A model generated the notes under the pieces. The model searched no databases, had not been told where the DNA came from, and saw only the letters and a program-made list of their open reading frames with translations. DNA of 64,000 nucleotides from Chrysopilus asiliformis (lineage: Eukaryota; Arthropoda; Insecta; Diptera; Rhagionidae), in NCBI GenBank assembly GCA_964034945.1, contig OZ035963.1, forward strand, positions 44,415,090 through 44,479,089, in the 5' to 3' direction. Numbering within the stretch: position 1 is the first letter of the stretch; the number at the start of each line of letters is the position of its first letter. This document shows positions 10,341 to 21,718 of this stretch, one piece after another. Position numbers and translations under genes: made by a program.

Positions 10341-11413
10341 TTAAAACTATGTCCATTAATAGCGTATGTATTTAAAATTCGGCTTTTTGGGAGTGGCGTT
10401 AAATTTCCAACTAAAAAAAATTACATGCCCGTTAAGGGTAATCGTGCTGTTGCTGCCACTAAGAACTAAGATCGACTTTAAAAATTGTTGCCAAACAGAT
10501 TAACTATAGACACGGCTCTTAGAAGCACCAAAACTAAGTTCTTTTTTGCCGCAAATTGGATTCCCTATTTTTAAGCAATCACTATAACAAAGCCCACTGT
10601 CTCATATGTTACTACTTTTTGTAGAAATCTATCCTATTCTTTGTCTCCATGTACAAACTGATTTTGTGCAAAACTTGACAATAGAACTTAATGAAATAAA
10701 AAAACTTAATAAATAATTTCAAGTGAAACCACTATGTTTGTGACAGATGAAAGATAAATCGAGATAATAAATAATTTTAAACACCTACTAAAAATTAATA
10801 AAAGCGGTAAAATTTGTTAAGCCTATAGTACACGGCATGTAAAAAGCACATATAAATGTGGCTCTGACGTCATTTTGACGTCATCATGTGGTCCCAATGG
10901 CCATATGCCGTGTACTAGCTCTCTTTGTGACACACACATATGGTACACATACGAATGTGTACTATATGTGGCACTCGTGACACATAAGGATATGTGGCTT
11001 TTTCGAATGTCGTGTACTACCTTAGCACATGCAGTTTGTGACTATATGTGACATATTGTCCAGTGGTTACATATAAATGTGGCAGTCACAATATATGTGT
11101 CTGCACGAAAACTTGACACAGCATATGGATCGCATGTAGCCCTTATATGTAACTTTTGAATGACATTTCAGGCTGACATATTTAGTGGTTTTAACTATTT
11201 TTTTTAATAAATAGTATTTTAGGGGTTTGTTCATCCTGTTTTTAGAAGGAAATTTTTTCTATGGTTGGCAACCCTGATTTCAGCATTCAGTTTTTGTGTT
11301 TTGTTGTTTTAGCAGCACGTTGTTTTGGTATTATTTTTGGTTTTTTTTTATTTTAATTTTCAATTTTAATTGATTTCGGCTATTTTCGTTCGTTTTTCTT
11401 TAATTTTATTTTC

Positions 11414-12515
11414 TTTTTACTTTCTTCTACGGAGTATAATAAAGTATTGTATTCATGAAAAATTTCGACCTCTTAATTTTGCCTAAAAAACATTTCCCGA
11501 TCACTCCTGAGTCGATTGGAGTCATATTTAAAAAATGTCTTTCTGTCTGTCAGTCTGTCTGTCAGTCTGTCTGTCAGTCTGTCTGTCAGTCTGTCTGTCA
11601 GTCTGTCTGTCAGTCTGTCTGTCAGTCTGTCTGTCTGTCTGTCAGTCTGTCTGTCAGTCTGTCTGTCAGTCTGTCTGTCAGTCTGTCTGTCAGTCTGTCT
11701 GTCAGTCTGTCTGTCAGTCTGTCTGTCAGTCTGTCTGTCAGTCTGTCTGTCAGTCTGTGTACAAGATTTCTCAAAAACTAATAGAGCTAGCGCCATGAAA
11801 TTTTATAGGCATGTTGGGTCCTGAAATGGGACGATCCTATCAACTTTTGGTGGAAATCCGTTAACCGGAAGTATCCAAAATGGCGGTTTTTCAAAAATCG
11901 CAATTTCGTTTTTCTCGATTTACTCCCAAACTACGCGTTTTTTAGTGGCCTTAAGTATGACAAAACTTGGAGAAAATAAAATTTCCCACACTTTTGTCTT
12001 TAGCTATAACTCGATATCTCAACCTGTTACCGAGATAAACCGTTATTTCCAAAAAAAACAGTTTTTTTGCGATTATCTCGAAAACTAACGGGTTTTTGCT
12101 GACTGAATGTATGAAGTGAATTAATGAAAATGTCATTCTGCACAATTCTGCACAAAATTGTTGTTTCTTACCGTTATCCGTTATCTTTTACCGTTATTGA
12201 GATATTTTCATTAATATGTAAAAAATCATATGTTTGCGAATAATTTGCAAACTAATGGTTTTTCGACAAATCAGTTAAAAAAAGAATTAAAGATGTTAAC
12301 ATTTTCTACATTTTTGCCATTTACCGTAAATTGATATCTTTTACCGTTCTCAAGTTATCTCAAATTTTGTACGTTTTTGATATTTTTGAATAAACCAAGA
12401 ATTTATTGGGAGGTCGTCTTAGGTTGACAACGCGACATTGCTCTAGCGTAAATTGCGCAGGGTCGTAGATTTTGTAGAAGAAAGTTTTGTGTTGACCACA
12501 ACTGATATTTTCCCT
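11414..12515 (+). repeat. Repeat family D, copy 1, with 0.2 kb TCTG/TCAG array
   Basis: It begins near TACTTTCTTCTACGGAG and ends near GTTGACCACAACTGATATTT. The array of a 12 bp unit (GTCTGTCTGTCA) occupies about 11540-11758. After it come repeated blocks with TTATCTCGATAACGG-like phrases. The same element is at 24093-26683 (inverted, array 1.7 kb) and at 36686-37170 (array about 20 bp). Class unknown. ORFs across the array are artefacts of the repeat. Confidence 0.75.
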
Positions 12516-12551
12516 TTGTTTTGCTGTGTGTGTTTTTCAGAATAAAGAAAT

Positions 12552-12653
12552 ATGAATGCAAATTTGGATTTCGAGGCGCTCGAACAATCAGTTCACGATG
12601 ACGGTGATGGTTCCACTGACACTGAATTTGTTGTTCCCTCGCAAGCGAGATGA
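12552..12653 (+). other. Possible residual first exon (33 codons) inside the Harbinger element
   Basis: After a splice-acceptor-like TGTGTTTTTCAG (about 12528-12540) an ATG opens a 33-codon frame: MNANLDFEALEQS, an acidic HDDGDGSTDTEF stretch and a stop at 12651. Harbinger elements carry a second Myb/SANT-like gene, and a retained first coding exon would look like this. No domain is long enough to confirm it. Confidence 0.3.
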
Positions 12654-13205
12654 ATCGTCTACATACGAATGGTTGCATGTCGCACATCGTGTACTAGAAA
12701 ACCACACATATATGTGAAATTGTGATGCGCACATGCGATATGCGCATGCTGCGTTGGATACCGTGTACTAGCGATATATATGCAACCATTCATATGTGCA
12801 CTCAAATGTAACCACAGCATATGCGACCACATTGGTTACATATGGACATATGGATTTTGGGACAAAAGACACATGCCGTGTACTAGCACATTTTTCCCGT
12901 ATGCAACCACTGTGTCACATACGAAATGTGTACCCAATATGCGACACCTTCTAGTGACGTCAGAGCCACATTTATATGTGGCTTTTTACATGCCGTGTAC
13001 TATAGGCTTTATACTAAAAATTATGATTTCCAAAACATTACAAAAATCGTAAATATGAATTAGTCTTATTAAGATTTTAATTAGATTTTTTTGTTACGCC
13101 TGAATATATTTTACAACGATTTTATTTAGTGTAAATTTAACGCCACTCCCAAAAAGCAGAATTTTAAATACGCAGAATTTTAAAAATATGGACATAGTAG
13201 CTGTT

Positions 13206-13596
13206 TTTTTAATGATCCGATCAGAGATCCGGATTAACTCTCATACAAATTCGTAACCCAAGTCTTATCGGGATCATGATCTGATTTGCTTTCTGAGTTA
13301 ATGGGAAATTAAAAATTTCCCTTGGTGGGTGTCTCAGCTGGCGTCTTGTGGTTTCATATGTGTATGGATATTTGAGTACTATTTCCATCGCATGAAAGCT
13401 AATACCCTAAAACGAGAAAAAAAACCTGGTGGCGAGGAAAATAACTATACCTATTCTAGCTGGTAATGACATGGGTTTTGAGGGGTTTTGCGATTTTAAA
13501 AGTTATTGCCACAACATATGGGTTACTATGATGCCACGGCTTGTTTCAACATAGCACAAAAACCAATTTAAACCCACAATAAACTCGCTTACGGTT
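13206..13596. other. Unassigned stretch
   Basis: Moderate-complexity sequence with no recognisable ORF or element end. GATCCGATCAGAGATCCGG near 13216 is locally repetitive. Confidence 0.3.
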
Positions 13597-14240
13597 TTAC
13601 GTGGATACGTCTTGGATTTTGGTTATGGGGGTACAAATTAAAAAATCGGCTTGCTGTCATGATAACAAATTTGCAATCGATGATACTCGATAGTTTGTAG
13701 TGACATCCGAACAGAAACTGTGTTATAAGATGAGGCCTACATTAAAGCATTGTTTAGCGTATTTTGTTATGTTAAACTATGTTCAATTATTTTGTTAAAA
13801 ATCAAAATCTAAATTTTTACTGCCGCTGTTATGCTGTGTTTGCTGCTTGTAGTACAGATTTCAGATTTATACTCTTTTTATGCTTTCTTTCTTTATGTGC
13901 ATTTTTTATGCTTTCTCTTCGAATCTCTAAAGAGAGAAATTCGTAGAAACGATCGATGCACATTTTTCGTTCTCCCCCTAAGTTAAGAACGAAATTGTTT
14001 CTATTTAAGTTTCCGCTCCTTGTTCAAAGCGGTTTGTAGGGCTCGCATAAAAATGAATGAAAGCTTCGAGCGGTGGCTGTTTGGTATAATGCACACACGC
14101 ATATAATTCTGTATTTTACTAGTGAGAGAACGATATTTCGCTCCCAGCCTTAAAGTTCTGTTCTCAAAGAACGTAGAAACCATAATTTCGTTCTTGTTTT
14201 TTGGGGCAGAACCACAGAACTATATACATAGAACGCTCAT
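13597..14240 (-). repeat. LTR-like repeat family E, copy 1
   Basis: On the minus strand it reads the block GCATAAAAAGxxxATAAAT, a TATA-box-like sequence, followed by CTGTACTACAAGCAGCAAAC and later CTTATAACACAG. The same order is found on the plus strand at 50085-50840 and, in part, at 40085-40350. One long non-coding unit with a promoter-like core in both orientations suggests solo LTRs. I did not find a primer-binding site or polyprotein. Confidence 0.4.
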
Positions 14241-14270
14241 GGCCATATAAAGCCTAGCATTAAAAGTAAG

Positions 14271-15574
14271 TCAAAAAACATAACAAAAGCTATAATTGCC
14301 AATCTGGCAATCATTGGAGACCCGTATGGTGATATTCGTATCAAAATTCGAACAGTTACAGTGACGTGGCGTGCTGCTTTCAGTAGGGTGTTCAATATTA
14401 AGTTTCTGTTAAATTATATAGACGTCTACTCTTAGTTTTATCCAGGATCACGTCCGGGACATGATAGACGAAGATCCAATTTTTCCTCGATATTTAATTG
14501 AGAAAATGGTTTCTCAAACAATTTTTCGATTGCGCATCCGCATTCACAAGCCATAATATGAAATTAATTATTTCTCATACACAAAGGCCAACTGAACACC
14601 TGTAAAATCAGAATCCGACTGAGCTGATGAGCAAGCAATATTGCTGTTTTGCTTGGCACACACACCCACACGCATCACCACGTCAGCCGAACGGCCATAC
14701 GATGGTCGGTTTTCTATTGTCGGGTTTCGCAGCATCGCGGCCAGCAGCAAGCAACATCGCATCGGTTCGCCGTGCGGCTTTTTCTGGAGCACCCAAATTC
14801 ATCGTTGTGTGCGGTTATTTCTTGTGAACTTTGTGTGTGGTGAAACGTTTTTTATTATAGACTTTTACTTAGTCATATGTGTTTTTACTTTGCTTTGGTG
14901 CGCTGTAAATTGGACACTCCAATTTCACACTCGAGTCGGTCGAACGACCGAAAGAGTCGGTATTGCGTTTCGAGTGTGTTTCGCTAAGGGGCGAGTAGGA
15001 AAGAAGGCCACAAGCAATTTTTACTTTGGTTCGATGTAAAGTGGAGAACACTTGGTAGGTCGAAAGATCGAAAGTTAAAGAAACAGGTTGGTAATGTAGG
15101 GTGCGGGTGCTTTAGACAACCATTGCCATTGGTAAATTGTCGAAAGAATTGGCACAAAAAAAAAAGAAATTAATTAACAATAGATTTCCGATACATATTG
15201 GATTTCAGTAGGGTGTGCAGTGAACACCCTCGCACCTTAGAAGAAACGTCACTGAACAGTTATACCAAAATTCCACTTTGAAGTCAAACTTTCCAATAAG
15301 ATTTTTTAAAATTTATTCCAATCGGATTTTGATGTATGGGAGTTTTATGTAGAATCATATCCTAAATAACTTTTGTTCTTGGACTTTTTTTGATAAGATG
15401 CACCGTTTTTGAGATATTCGCAAAAAACGTTTTCGTTCGTATGGGGGGTACCCCCCCCCCCTAATGGTCCATTTTTGCCCATTAACGAACTTAGCCTCGC
15501 ATTTTACGAAAAACGGATCAACGCAAAATTTCAAGTCTCTAGCTCAATCCGTGCGCCCGCAATCCGCGCCACAG

Positions 15575-15612
<38 letters not shown>

Positions 15613-15740
15613 GGACGGACATGCTAAATTCAACTTTTTTTATCATTCTAAACACACTGGTGTAATTCATTTTTTTGTGCGATGACGGGATCTTGGCGTT
15701 ACAAACGGTAAGGCAAAGTTAATATACCCTTTGGTTTCAC
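14271..15740 (-). repeat. Penelope-associated repeat, split by a hAT element
   Basis: The left part (14271-14358) starts ACATAACAAAAGCTATAATT and ends ATTCGAACAGTTA. The right part resumes at 15254 with AACAGTTATACCAAAATTCC and runs to the CACCATACGGGTATAA end at 15740. The duplicated AACAGTTA is the target duplication of the hAT insertion (14359-15253), so both halves are one copy. The right half has a (CAGA)n tract at 15570-15622. The element strand is inferred from the GIY-YIG copy. Confidence 0.6.
14359..15253. mobile_element. hAT-like element, 8 bp duplication AACAGTTA
   Basis: Ends read CAGTGACGT and its inverse, with a second shared GAGGGTGTTCA/TAGGGTGTTCA block inside the ends. AACAGTTA flanks both sides (14351-14358, 15254-15261), as expected for hAT. 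The interior 14560-15100 is noticeably less AT-rich than the neighbourhood and includes CGAACGACCG/CGAAAGATCG motifs. It has open frames up to 132 codons that match nothing I know. It could be leader or captured host sequence. Confidence 0.7.
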
Positions 15741-15749
15741 CATACGGGT

Positions 15750-16170
15750 ATAATTATTGCTTTCTCTGTCCAGCTATATTTCGTTTCAATGACATTTCAT
15801 GTAACTTTCATTCACTGAACTCAAATTGAAATGTATAGCTACCTAAGGCGCTAAGATTTGAATTTTTTCCGGCGATAAATCCAAAATTTCCATCGCATTA
15901 GAAATTTTTGTTGTTTTAATTCTATATATTAATTGAGAGTTAGGATTTTTGTACCCCGTTTTTGACCGACTTCCACTCAAGTGATTTTGTTACCAAGATG
16001 TGGACAAACACAAAACTTAATCAAATTAATATACTGAATATTTTTTCTTCTCAGTTCATTCTTGTGCCCAATTTCTCCTAAAAATGTTTACTCAAGAATT
16101 TCTTTTAATCTTAGCAACCCAGTCATATCAAAATCAAATGAACTAATGTACAAAAATGACAAAAACGAAT
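15750..16170. other. Mostly unassigned sequence
   Basis: No gene recognised apart from the possible exon that follows at 16178-16260. The minus strand here would be its intron and downstream region. Confidence 0.3.
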
Positions 16171-16177
16171 CACTTAC

Positions 16178-16260
16178 TGAAACATTGCCACCACATCTTC
16201 TTCAGTATTTCCACAACTTTCGACAATACATTTTGATAAGCCTTTCTTAGGCCGTGGCAT
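16178..16260 (-). pseudogene. Possible THAP-domain first exon
   Basis: On the minus strand an ATG at 16260 opens MPRPKKGLSKCIVESCGNTE and EDVVAMFQ, then a good donor site CA/GTAAGTG at 16178. CIVESCGN fits the start of THAP zinc fingers (CxVxxCxN). About 95 bases on, an acceptor-like TTTTTAG is followed by RNWAQE and a stop, echoing the family's R..W position. About nine residues are missing before that tryptophan, so the copy looks broken. THAP domains occur in host genes and P-element-like transposases. Confidence 0.35.
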
Positions 16261-16529
16261 GATGACGCGACAGAATTTAATTCACACAAATAAATTTTAT
16301 AATCACTTTTAATATTGACTGCAAACTATTTTGAATTTAATTTCAAAACGAAATCGAATCATGTTCTGTCATATGATGACAGTTCAATTAACTTAGGTTA
16401 TGAAAACCGTCAAATTATATGACAGTTCGAGTAACTTATTTACAGTGGAAAAGTGACAACTACTCAGATTTTATATATATTTGTCTCCCTTTGGCCCAAT
16501 TTTTTTACCCCACTGAACTGCTAAAAAAT

Positions 16530-16738
16530 GACTTATAAGAGATAGAAGATTGAGCGTTCTATGTATAGAGTTCTGTGGGCAAAACGAAAGACTAGAAATG
16601 GGAGCGTTTTGAACACTGTATGTATGATATTTCTAAACACACTGGTGTAATTCATTTTTTTGTGCGATGACGGGATCTTGGCGTTACAAACGGTAAGGCA
16701 AAGTTAATATACCCTTTGGTTTCACCATACGGGTATAA
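16530..16738. repeat. End fragments of repeat E and the Penelope-associated repeat
   Basis: GAGCGTTCTATGTATAGAG and GACTAGAAATGGGAGCGTTT match the outer end of family E (see 50085-50125). From 16629 the last 110 bases of the Penelope-associated repeat follow, ending CACCATACGGGTATAA. Confidence 0.5.
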
Positions 16739-16998
16739 AAACGTCAGGATGGTTACATTGTAGTATCCAAATAAAGTGGTTTGAGCATTGCGAAACCTTG
16801 TATTAAGGTTGCCAATATCCACATTCCAAACAAGTGAAAATGTTCAATATTTTTTAAATAAATGATATGAACTGATAATGTTTTATTTTTATTAATTTAT
16901 ATAGTCCCCCTGAAAGGGTTAACAGCTTTACGTGAAGGAAAGGAATGGATCTTATCTGGTTGGACCTTTACGTTAAAAGCGACCGTCATTGTAGCTTA

Positions 16999-17444
16999 CA
17001 CGGCCTTTACACGCGTCTGTAGAGCTGACACAGCCTCGTATAAATGCTTACTTGTACTGACAAGTCTGTATTGACGGGACTTTTTTGTAGTCAATACAGA
17101 CATGCCAGTAATTTGACATTTGAGACTTTTAAGATGGTGGAAAATGAAGAATTTGAGGTAAATCTATTAAATTATTATGAATTCACTGTTTTTAATTCTT
17201 TTTTTACTTTTAGAATTCTCAGACTGGCGAAAGAAGATTAAATAGAAACGAACTAATTAAAAGCATGGATACGAGCAAAATCCATGCCTCTGGAATACGC
17301 GCGACTGTAGCTGTGTTACAAACGAAGTCATTTTGAAAATGAACTGACTGCCAGTTCGCTAAATGTCTTCTAATTCGTTGTCAGTAATTTGACATTTGGA
17401 GTCTGTGCTACTGACAGACTTTACAGTCGCGTGTAAAGGCCGGG
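16999..17444. mobile_element. PIF/Harbinger-type MITE, TTA duplication
   Basis: TIRs share GGCCTTTACACGCG and are flanked by TTA (16996-16998, 17445-17447). The duplicated block CAGTAATTTGACATTTG occurs near both ends. The interior contains a tiny two-exon frame (17134-17336). Confidence 0.7.
17134..17336 (+). other. Possible two-exon remnant ORF in the MITE
   Basis: ATG at 17134 gives MVENEEFE up to a GAG/GTAAAT donor (17157). A 56 bp intron ends TTTTAG at 17213, and the second exon continues NSQTGERRLNRNELIKSMDT to a stop at 17336, 48 residues in all. Both splice sites keep the frame. I read it as the truncated start of a Harbinger accessory gene; no domain confirms that. Confidence 0.3.
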
Positions 17445-17713
17445 TTACGTTACGGAATAACAGCCAGATAATTAAATCAAAATAACTTTCGCGGGGAATA
17501 ACGTTTTAGAAAGAGTATGGTAAATTTTTGTTGTTGCAAAATGTCCATCATAGGAGTCTAAGGACTGTATAGAAAAGTATGGAATCACTTAAAATTGTTA
17601 ATTTTATGGTACTGTGACTCACTAAAATTGAAATGTTAGTTTTGTAGCATTGCGAATGAGTCATACAACACGTATAGTTCGGCATTTTATTCAATTCAGT
17701 ATTTTTCTTTAAA

Positions 17714-18777
17714 ATGAAAGGACTTTCGCCGCAGCAAAGAAAAAGAATTGTGGACAGATGAGTTCAACAAAGAGGAATCTCCATGCGCAAGATCGCCACT
17801 TTAGAGCACGTCAGCTATAAAGCGGTGAACAAAGCCATCAGAAAATTTGGACAGAAGTTGTCCTTCGAAGACAAACTGAAATCTGGCCGGAAACCTGGTC
17901 CAAGTTGCCCAAAACTGGACCTAAATATTTGTGCTGCCATCAAAAATAAACGGAGTGCTTCTGTTAGGGATGTGACGGACAAATGTGGAACTACGGTCGG
18001 TATGGTTCAACGAGTTAAGAAGCGGAATGGGCTTAGAACCTACCGAAAGCAGCGGCTCCCGAAACGGACTCAAAAACAGGCAGCTTGTGTGAAACCTCGT
18101 CTCAGAAAACTTTATGACACTGTCTTAACCAAAAAACAGCAGTGCATAATCATGGATGACGAAACCTACGTAATGTTGGATTATTCCTGTTTACCCGGAC
18201 CATAGTATTACACAATTCGGAAAGGGGAAGAGGTTAATAAAGCCGAGAAGTCCATTCGAGTCGAAAAATTTGGGGCCAAGGCGATGGTTTGGCAGGCAAT
18301 TTGTGAGTGTGGCCTGAAATCATCGCCATACATAACGACAAGTATTTATACAGAAATTTTAAAGAGTGTCTTAACAAGCGATTGTTACCGTTAGTTAGGA
18401 AACATGAAGGGGGCATTCTGTTTTGGCCAGATTTGGCGACTTGCCACTATGCGACTCGGACCAGGGAATGGATGGATGCGAATGGTTTGGATTTTGTGAA
18501 GAAGGAAATGAACCCGCCAAACTGTCTTGAGATTCGGCCTATTGAACGTTTTTGGGCAATAATGAAGAGGAACTTGCGGACGAAGTTCCAGGCCTCGGAA
18601 TCTTTGCACCAATTTAAAAAAGATTGGTTGAAAGGGTCCAAAATGATCTCAAACGAAGCTGTCCAGAACCTTATGGGCAGCATTCGACGGAAAGTGCGAA
18701 AGATAGTCAAAAAAATAAAAATAATTGACTTTTTTTGTATAAAAATATTTTTAAATGTACAGACAATAAGTGATTAA
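17714..18777 (+). pseudogene. Tc1-like transposase, DD37E, inactivated
   Basis: The frame starts at 17714 (MKGLSPQQRKRIVDR), hits TGA at 17759, then continues through paired helix-turn-helix regions (RKIATLEHVSYKAVNKAIRK; RSASVRDVTDKCGTTVGMV). The first catalytic Asp is in IIMDDETYVML. A TAG at 18203 follows CLPGP, where the same frame resumes with YYTIRKGEE. Around 18330-18345 the frame shifts, then LFWPDLATCHY gives the second Asp and RPIERFWAIMK the Glu, with 37 residues between them. That spacing places it in the DD37E branch of IS630-Tc1-mariner. Two stops and one frameshift mean it is dead. The reading ends at 18777. Confidence 0.85.
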
Positions 18778-18812
18778 GCAAGTGCGATACAAAATAAAAC
18801 TTTTATAAGAAG

Positions 18813-19987
18813 CAGGGATGGGAAACGTTATCGTAACGTAACGAAATAACGAAATAATGAAATGATTTGCGGGTTATTTATTCATAATTACGTTATAACG
18901 TTATAGAAATTCAATTCCGTTACAATAACGAAAAACGTAACGAAAAACGAAAAAAAATATTACGTTTTTTCGTTATTTATTAATTTTTCCTTGTTTTGTT
19001 CAGTATTATATTTTTGTGAAATTTTCCACAAAAGTTCATCAAGTATAACTCCACAGACCTGCCACCTGCATAAAATATAATTAAAAATATTGGAGTAGTA
19101 TTTTTAATCGTATTTTGATTCTAATGTAGGGGCCACATCTATCAGTTTTCCATCAGTTTTTGGGAAATTGATGGGAAACTGATTGGTGTGTACGTTCGCG
19201 TCAGTCGCGTCAGTCGTATCGCATTAGAATAGAACCAAATATTATTTTTTGAATTTAATGCAATAATAATGCATACACACACTCTCTCTTTATTATCCAC
19301 CCACACTTTTTGAACTCTACAATCAAAATGAATGGAAAATTTTCACAAAAAACTGTCAGTCGCAACTGATAGAGGTGAACGCTTAACTGGATGTAAAAAC
19401 TGATGGAAAACTGACGAGTACCGTAACAGTTGCGACTGATGAAAAACTGATAGATGTTGCCCTTACATAAATCAGATTTTGTTTTGTCCCGATTCCCTCT
19501 ATTTCTGGAGACACGTAAAAGGAAATCTTTCAAGCAACTTTTTTGGTATCGAAAATATTTTCTTTTTAGTAACTACAGAAATAGAGTGAATTTTGCGAAA
19601 GCTAAGTGCGACTCAGAATCAGCGACGTCAAAATAGCCTAAAATTCTATATCTTTGATATTGACCAAAATGTCGATTTTTTAACTTAGTAATCACTATTT
19701 CATTTTTTTTTGTTTTTATTTGAATTTTCTTTTTGCTAAATTTTATTATTTTTTATAGAATTTATTTTTATGGAAACTGAACTGAATTACTTTGTGACAA
19801 ACTATTATTAAAGTGCGTTTTTTGTTTTCAGTTTCCATACAATGTGTAACGAAATATAACGTTATAACGTAACGAAATGAAATTTTTTATCGTTACAAAA
19901 CGAAATAACGTAACGAAATAAAAGTTCAATTTCGTTACGTAACGAAATGTATAACGTTACGATTTTTTATTTCGTTTCCCGTCCCTA
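18813..19987. mobile_element. hAT element, 8 bp duplication ATAAGAAG
   Basis: Ends read CAGGGATGGGAAACG and, inverted, TAGGGACGGGAAACG. ATAAGAAG flanks both sides (18805-18812, 19988-19995). Both subterminal regions are crowded with AACGTAACGAAATAACG-type motifs, which are likely transposase-binding sites. It contains another TIR element at 19126-19466. No transposase is present. Confidence 0.85.
19126..19466. mobile_element. TIR element nested in the hAT element
   Basis: About 31 bp imperfect TIRs (GTAGGGGCCACATCTATCAG and its inverse GTAAGGGCAACATCTATCAG) enclose multiple CAGTCGC and AACTGATGG motifs. No clear target duplication. Confidence 0.6.
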
Positions 19988-20059
19988 ATAAGAAGTAACA
20001 ACGCTCCATACTTTTCGATACAGTCCTTATTTAATTGCGAAAATCGTATTAACTCTTAA

Positions 20060-20280
20060 CACTCTAGCCGGAATGCCCGCCTAAAGGCGGGCTTCAGGGA
20101 ATTCGCTTGTTTATAACGGGTAACAATTTTAATCGCCGGAACGTGTTACACTGACTGTTGTAAGTTATCGCATTACATGCTGGAAAAAATTTAGCCCTGT
20201 ATGTTGTCTTGGTTACGGTCTGTCGCAAGTTGAAAGTCATATTTTGGTGAATTTTTTTCGGAAATATTCCGGTTAGAGGG
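20060..20280. mobile_element. piggyBac-like MITE, TTAA duplication
   Basis: TTAA flanks both sides (20056-20059, 20281-20284). The ends share C(A/C)CTCTARCCGGAAT as inverted repeats. A GCCCGCCTAAAGGCGGGC hairpin lies just inside the left end. A second TTAA-flanked MITE of similar size is at 59471-59677. Confidence 0.75.
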
Positions 20281-20284
20281 TTAA

Positions 20285-21715
20285 AAGATATCATTCCAAA
20301 AATTACATAAACGAGGTGAAAAATACCCCATTATATTTTTATGTTACTGACACAGCAATTACATTGACTTTTATTTCTTGTATACCAGTAAAACTGTCTG
20401 TTAAAAGCCAGTTGGGCCCAATCTGGTAAGACAGTGCTGGTATACCATTATGGCGCAAACTAAACTTTCGAGATATATTGCGCCTTATCAATATTTTATA
20501 AAAAAAAGAATGTCTGTAGAATCCATATTTCAAATATTGCAAGAGGATTTTTCCGACACAAGCGTTAGAATGTGGTACTAGGCAGGTCGAAACTATATAA
20601 ACCACAAGCTCGCAAACCACATAACATATTCGCTGAATCCTATTTGCATAGGAATGAGCCCACCAACACTTAGGTTTCGTTCCAATTTTTTTGTAGAAAT
20701 GAGTGCTCATAATATTTGAGTCACTTCTAAAAAAATGGGAATGATTTCATACCACAATATAGCATTGTTTCCACCTCAGTTTAGGAGTGTCTCTAGTGAA
20801 AAGTAAGAACAGGCTCTACTTTTGTTGGAATGTGTTCATTCTTCTCTCAGTCCTATTTACATCGTATTGATTCCGCGAAAACTAGGACTTTTTCCAATAT
20901 TTACGGAAATTCGTGCTAAAAAATGGAGTAAAGAGTCCTATAATTGCTTTCCCATATTTTATAGGAACGTTTATTTTGTGGACTTTTTCCGGGTGTTTAG
21001 AGAAACAGGTTTCTCCATAGTACCGCTGCACTGATCGAAAAAAGTGCACAATAATCATGAATTTGTTCATAAATGCTACGAAAAAGTATCAAGTTTTAAC
21101 CAATGAATTTATTAACAAATAGTATTTATGAACAACCGTTCATAGAAAATCAATGTCATCATCGACACATTTCTGTGTCTCTTTATTTTTCTCTGAAAAA
21201 CATGACGTTCAATTTAACCCGTTCGGTACATGTTTTTTTCTATGGGGGTTAAAGATTCTCTCTATACAAATTAATGATGTTTAAGCTATTAGTATTCATT
21301 TAAAACAAAAAAAAAATTAAAAATTTTTATTTTTAACAAATACGTCCACTGTAGTCCAGCTTTTTACTCGAAAAATCAAAATTGAGTCACATACGCACTT
21401 AAAGGTGCACTGAATGAGAATAGAGTGTTGAAAATAAATAAATTTTTTAGCATGATGCCATATGGCATCAAAATACCGAATGGGTTCATTTCAATTTAAC
21501 ATCTAATTTCACAATGTTGAGGAGAAATGGTATGATATAGAACGAAATAATTGATTTTCGATAACATTATAGACCAAAAATTTCAAGCGAAAATGAAATT
21601 CGAAAAAATACTTCTCCTCTTCAACATTATGCATATACAGGAATTTTTTTGTTTAAAATCTGAAAATATCGGCCTAAAAAATTTAACAAAAACGATGCAA
21701 AATAATTTCTAAATT
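20285..21715. other. Unassigned AT-rich stretch
   Basis: A 123-codon minus frame at 20339-20710 resembles nothing known and has no supporting neighbours. GAATTTGTTCATAAAT near 21058 has an inverse (ATTGTTCATAAATTC) near 22352, hinting at a decayed TIR element around the SINE. Confidence 0.3.
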
Positions 21716-21718
21716 GAG

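Larger units (their letters stand above)
10820..13008. mobile_element. PIF/Harbinger-like element with CATATG-rich subterminal arms
   Basis: TIRs of about 50 bp start AGCCTATAGTACACGGCATG and are flanked by TTA (10817-10819, 13009-13011). One base differs in length between the arms. The first 350 and last 350 bases are crowded with CATATG and ACATATGTG-like motifs, likely protein-binding repeats. The centre holds a copy of repeat family D (11414-12515). A short possible first exon is at 12552-12653. Confidence 0.75.
10349..13199. mobile_element. Outer TIR element enclosing a Harbinger element
   Basis: The left end CTATGTCCAT with GGCTTTTTGGGAGTGGCGTT (about 10349-10415) is inverted at about 13130-13199. 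Small indels separate the two arms, so the pair is older than the insertion it contains. I could not define a target duplication. Removing 10820-13008 leaves roughly 660 bp, a plausible MITE. Confidence 0.55.
17571..20027 (+). mobile_element. Tc1-like transposon (DD37E type) carrying a hAT insertion
   Basis: TIRs of about 23 bp (AGGACTGTATAGAAAAGTAT, one mismatch at the other end) are flanked by TA (17569-17570, 20028-20029). It holds a broken transposase (17714-18777). A hAT element (18813-19987) sits in the 3' non-coding part. Without that insertion the transposon would be about 1.27 kb, normal for Tc1-like elements. Confidence 0.85.

Noticed and set aside
14641..15039. 132-codon plus-strand ORF in the hAT element
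   Set aside because: Overlapping frames on both strands are also open here, and no motif or start context supports it.
20339..20710. 123-codon minus-strand ORF
   Set aside because: No recognisable motif, no splice or promoter context, surrounded by repeat debris.
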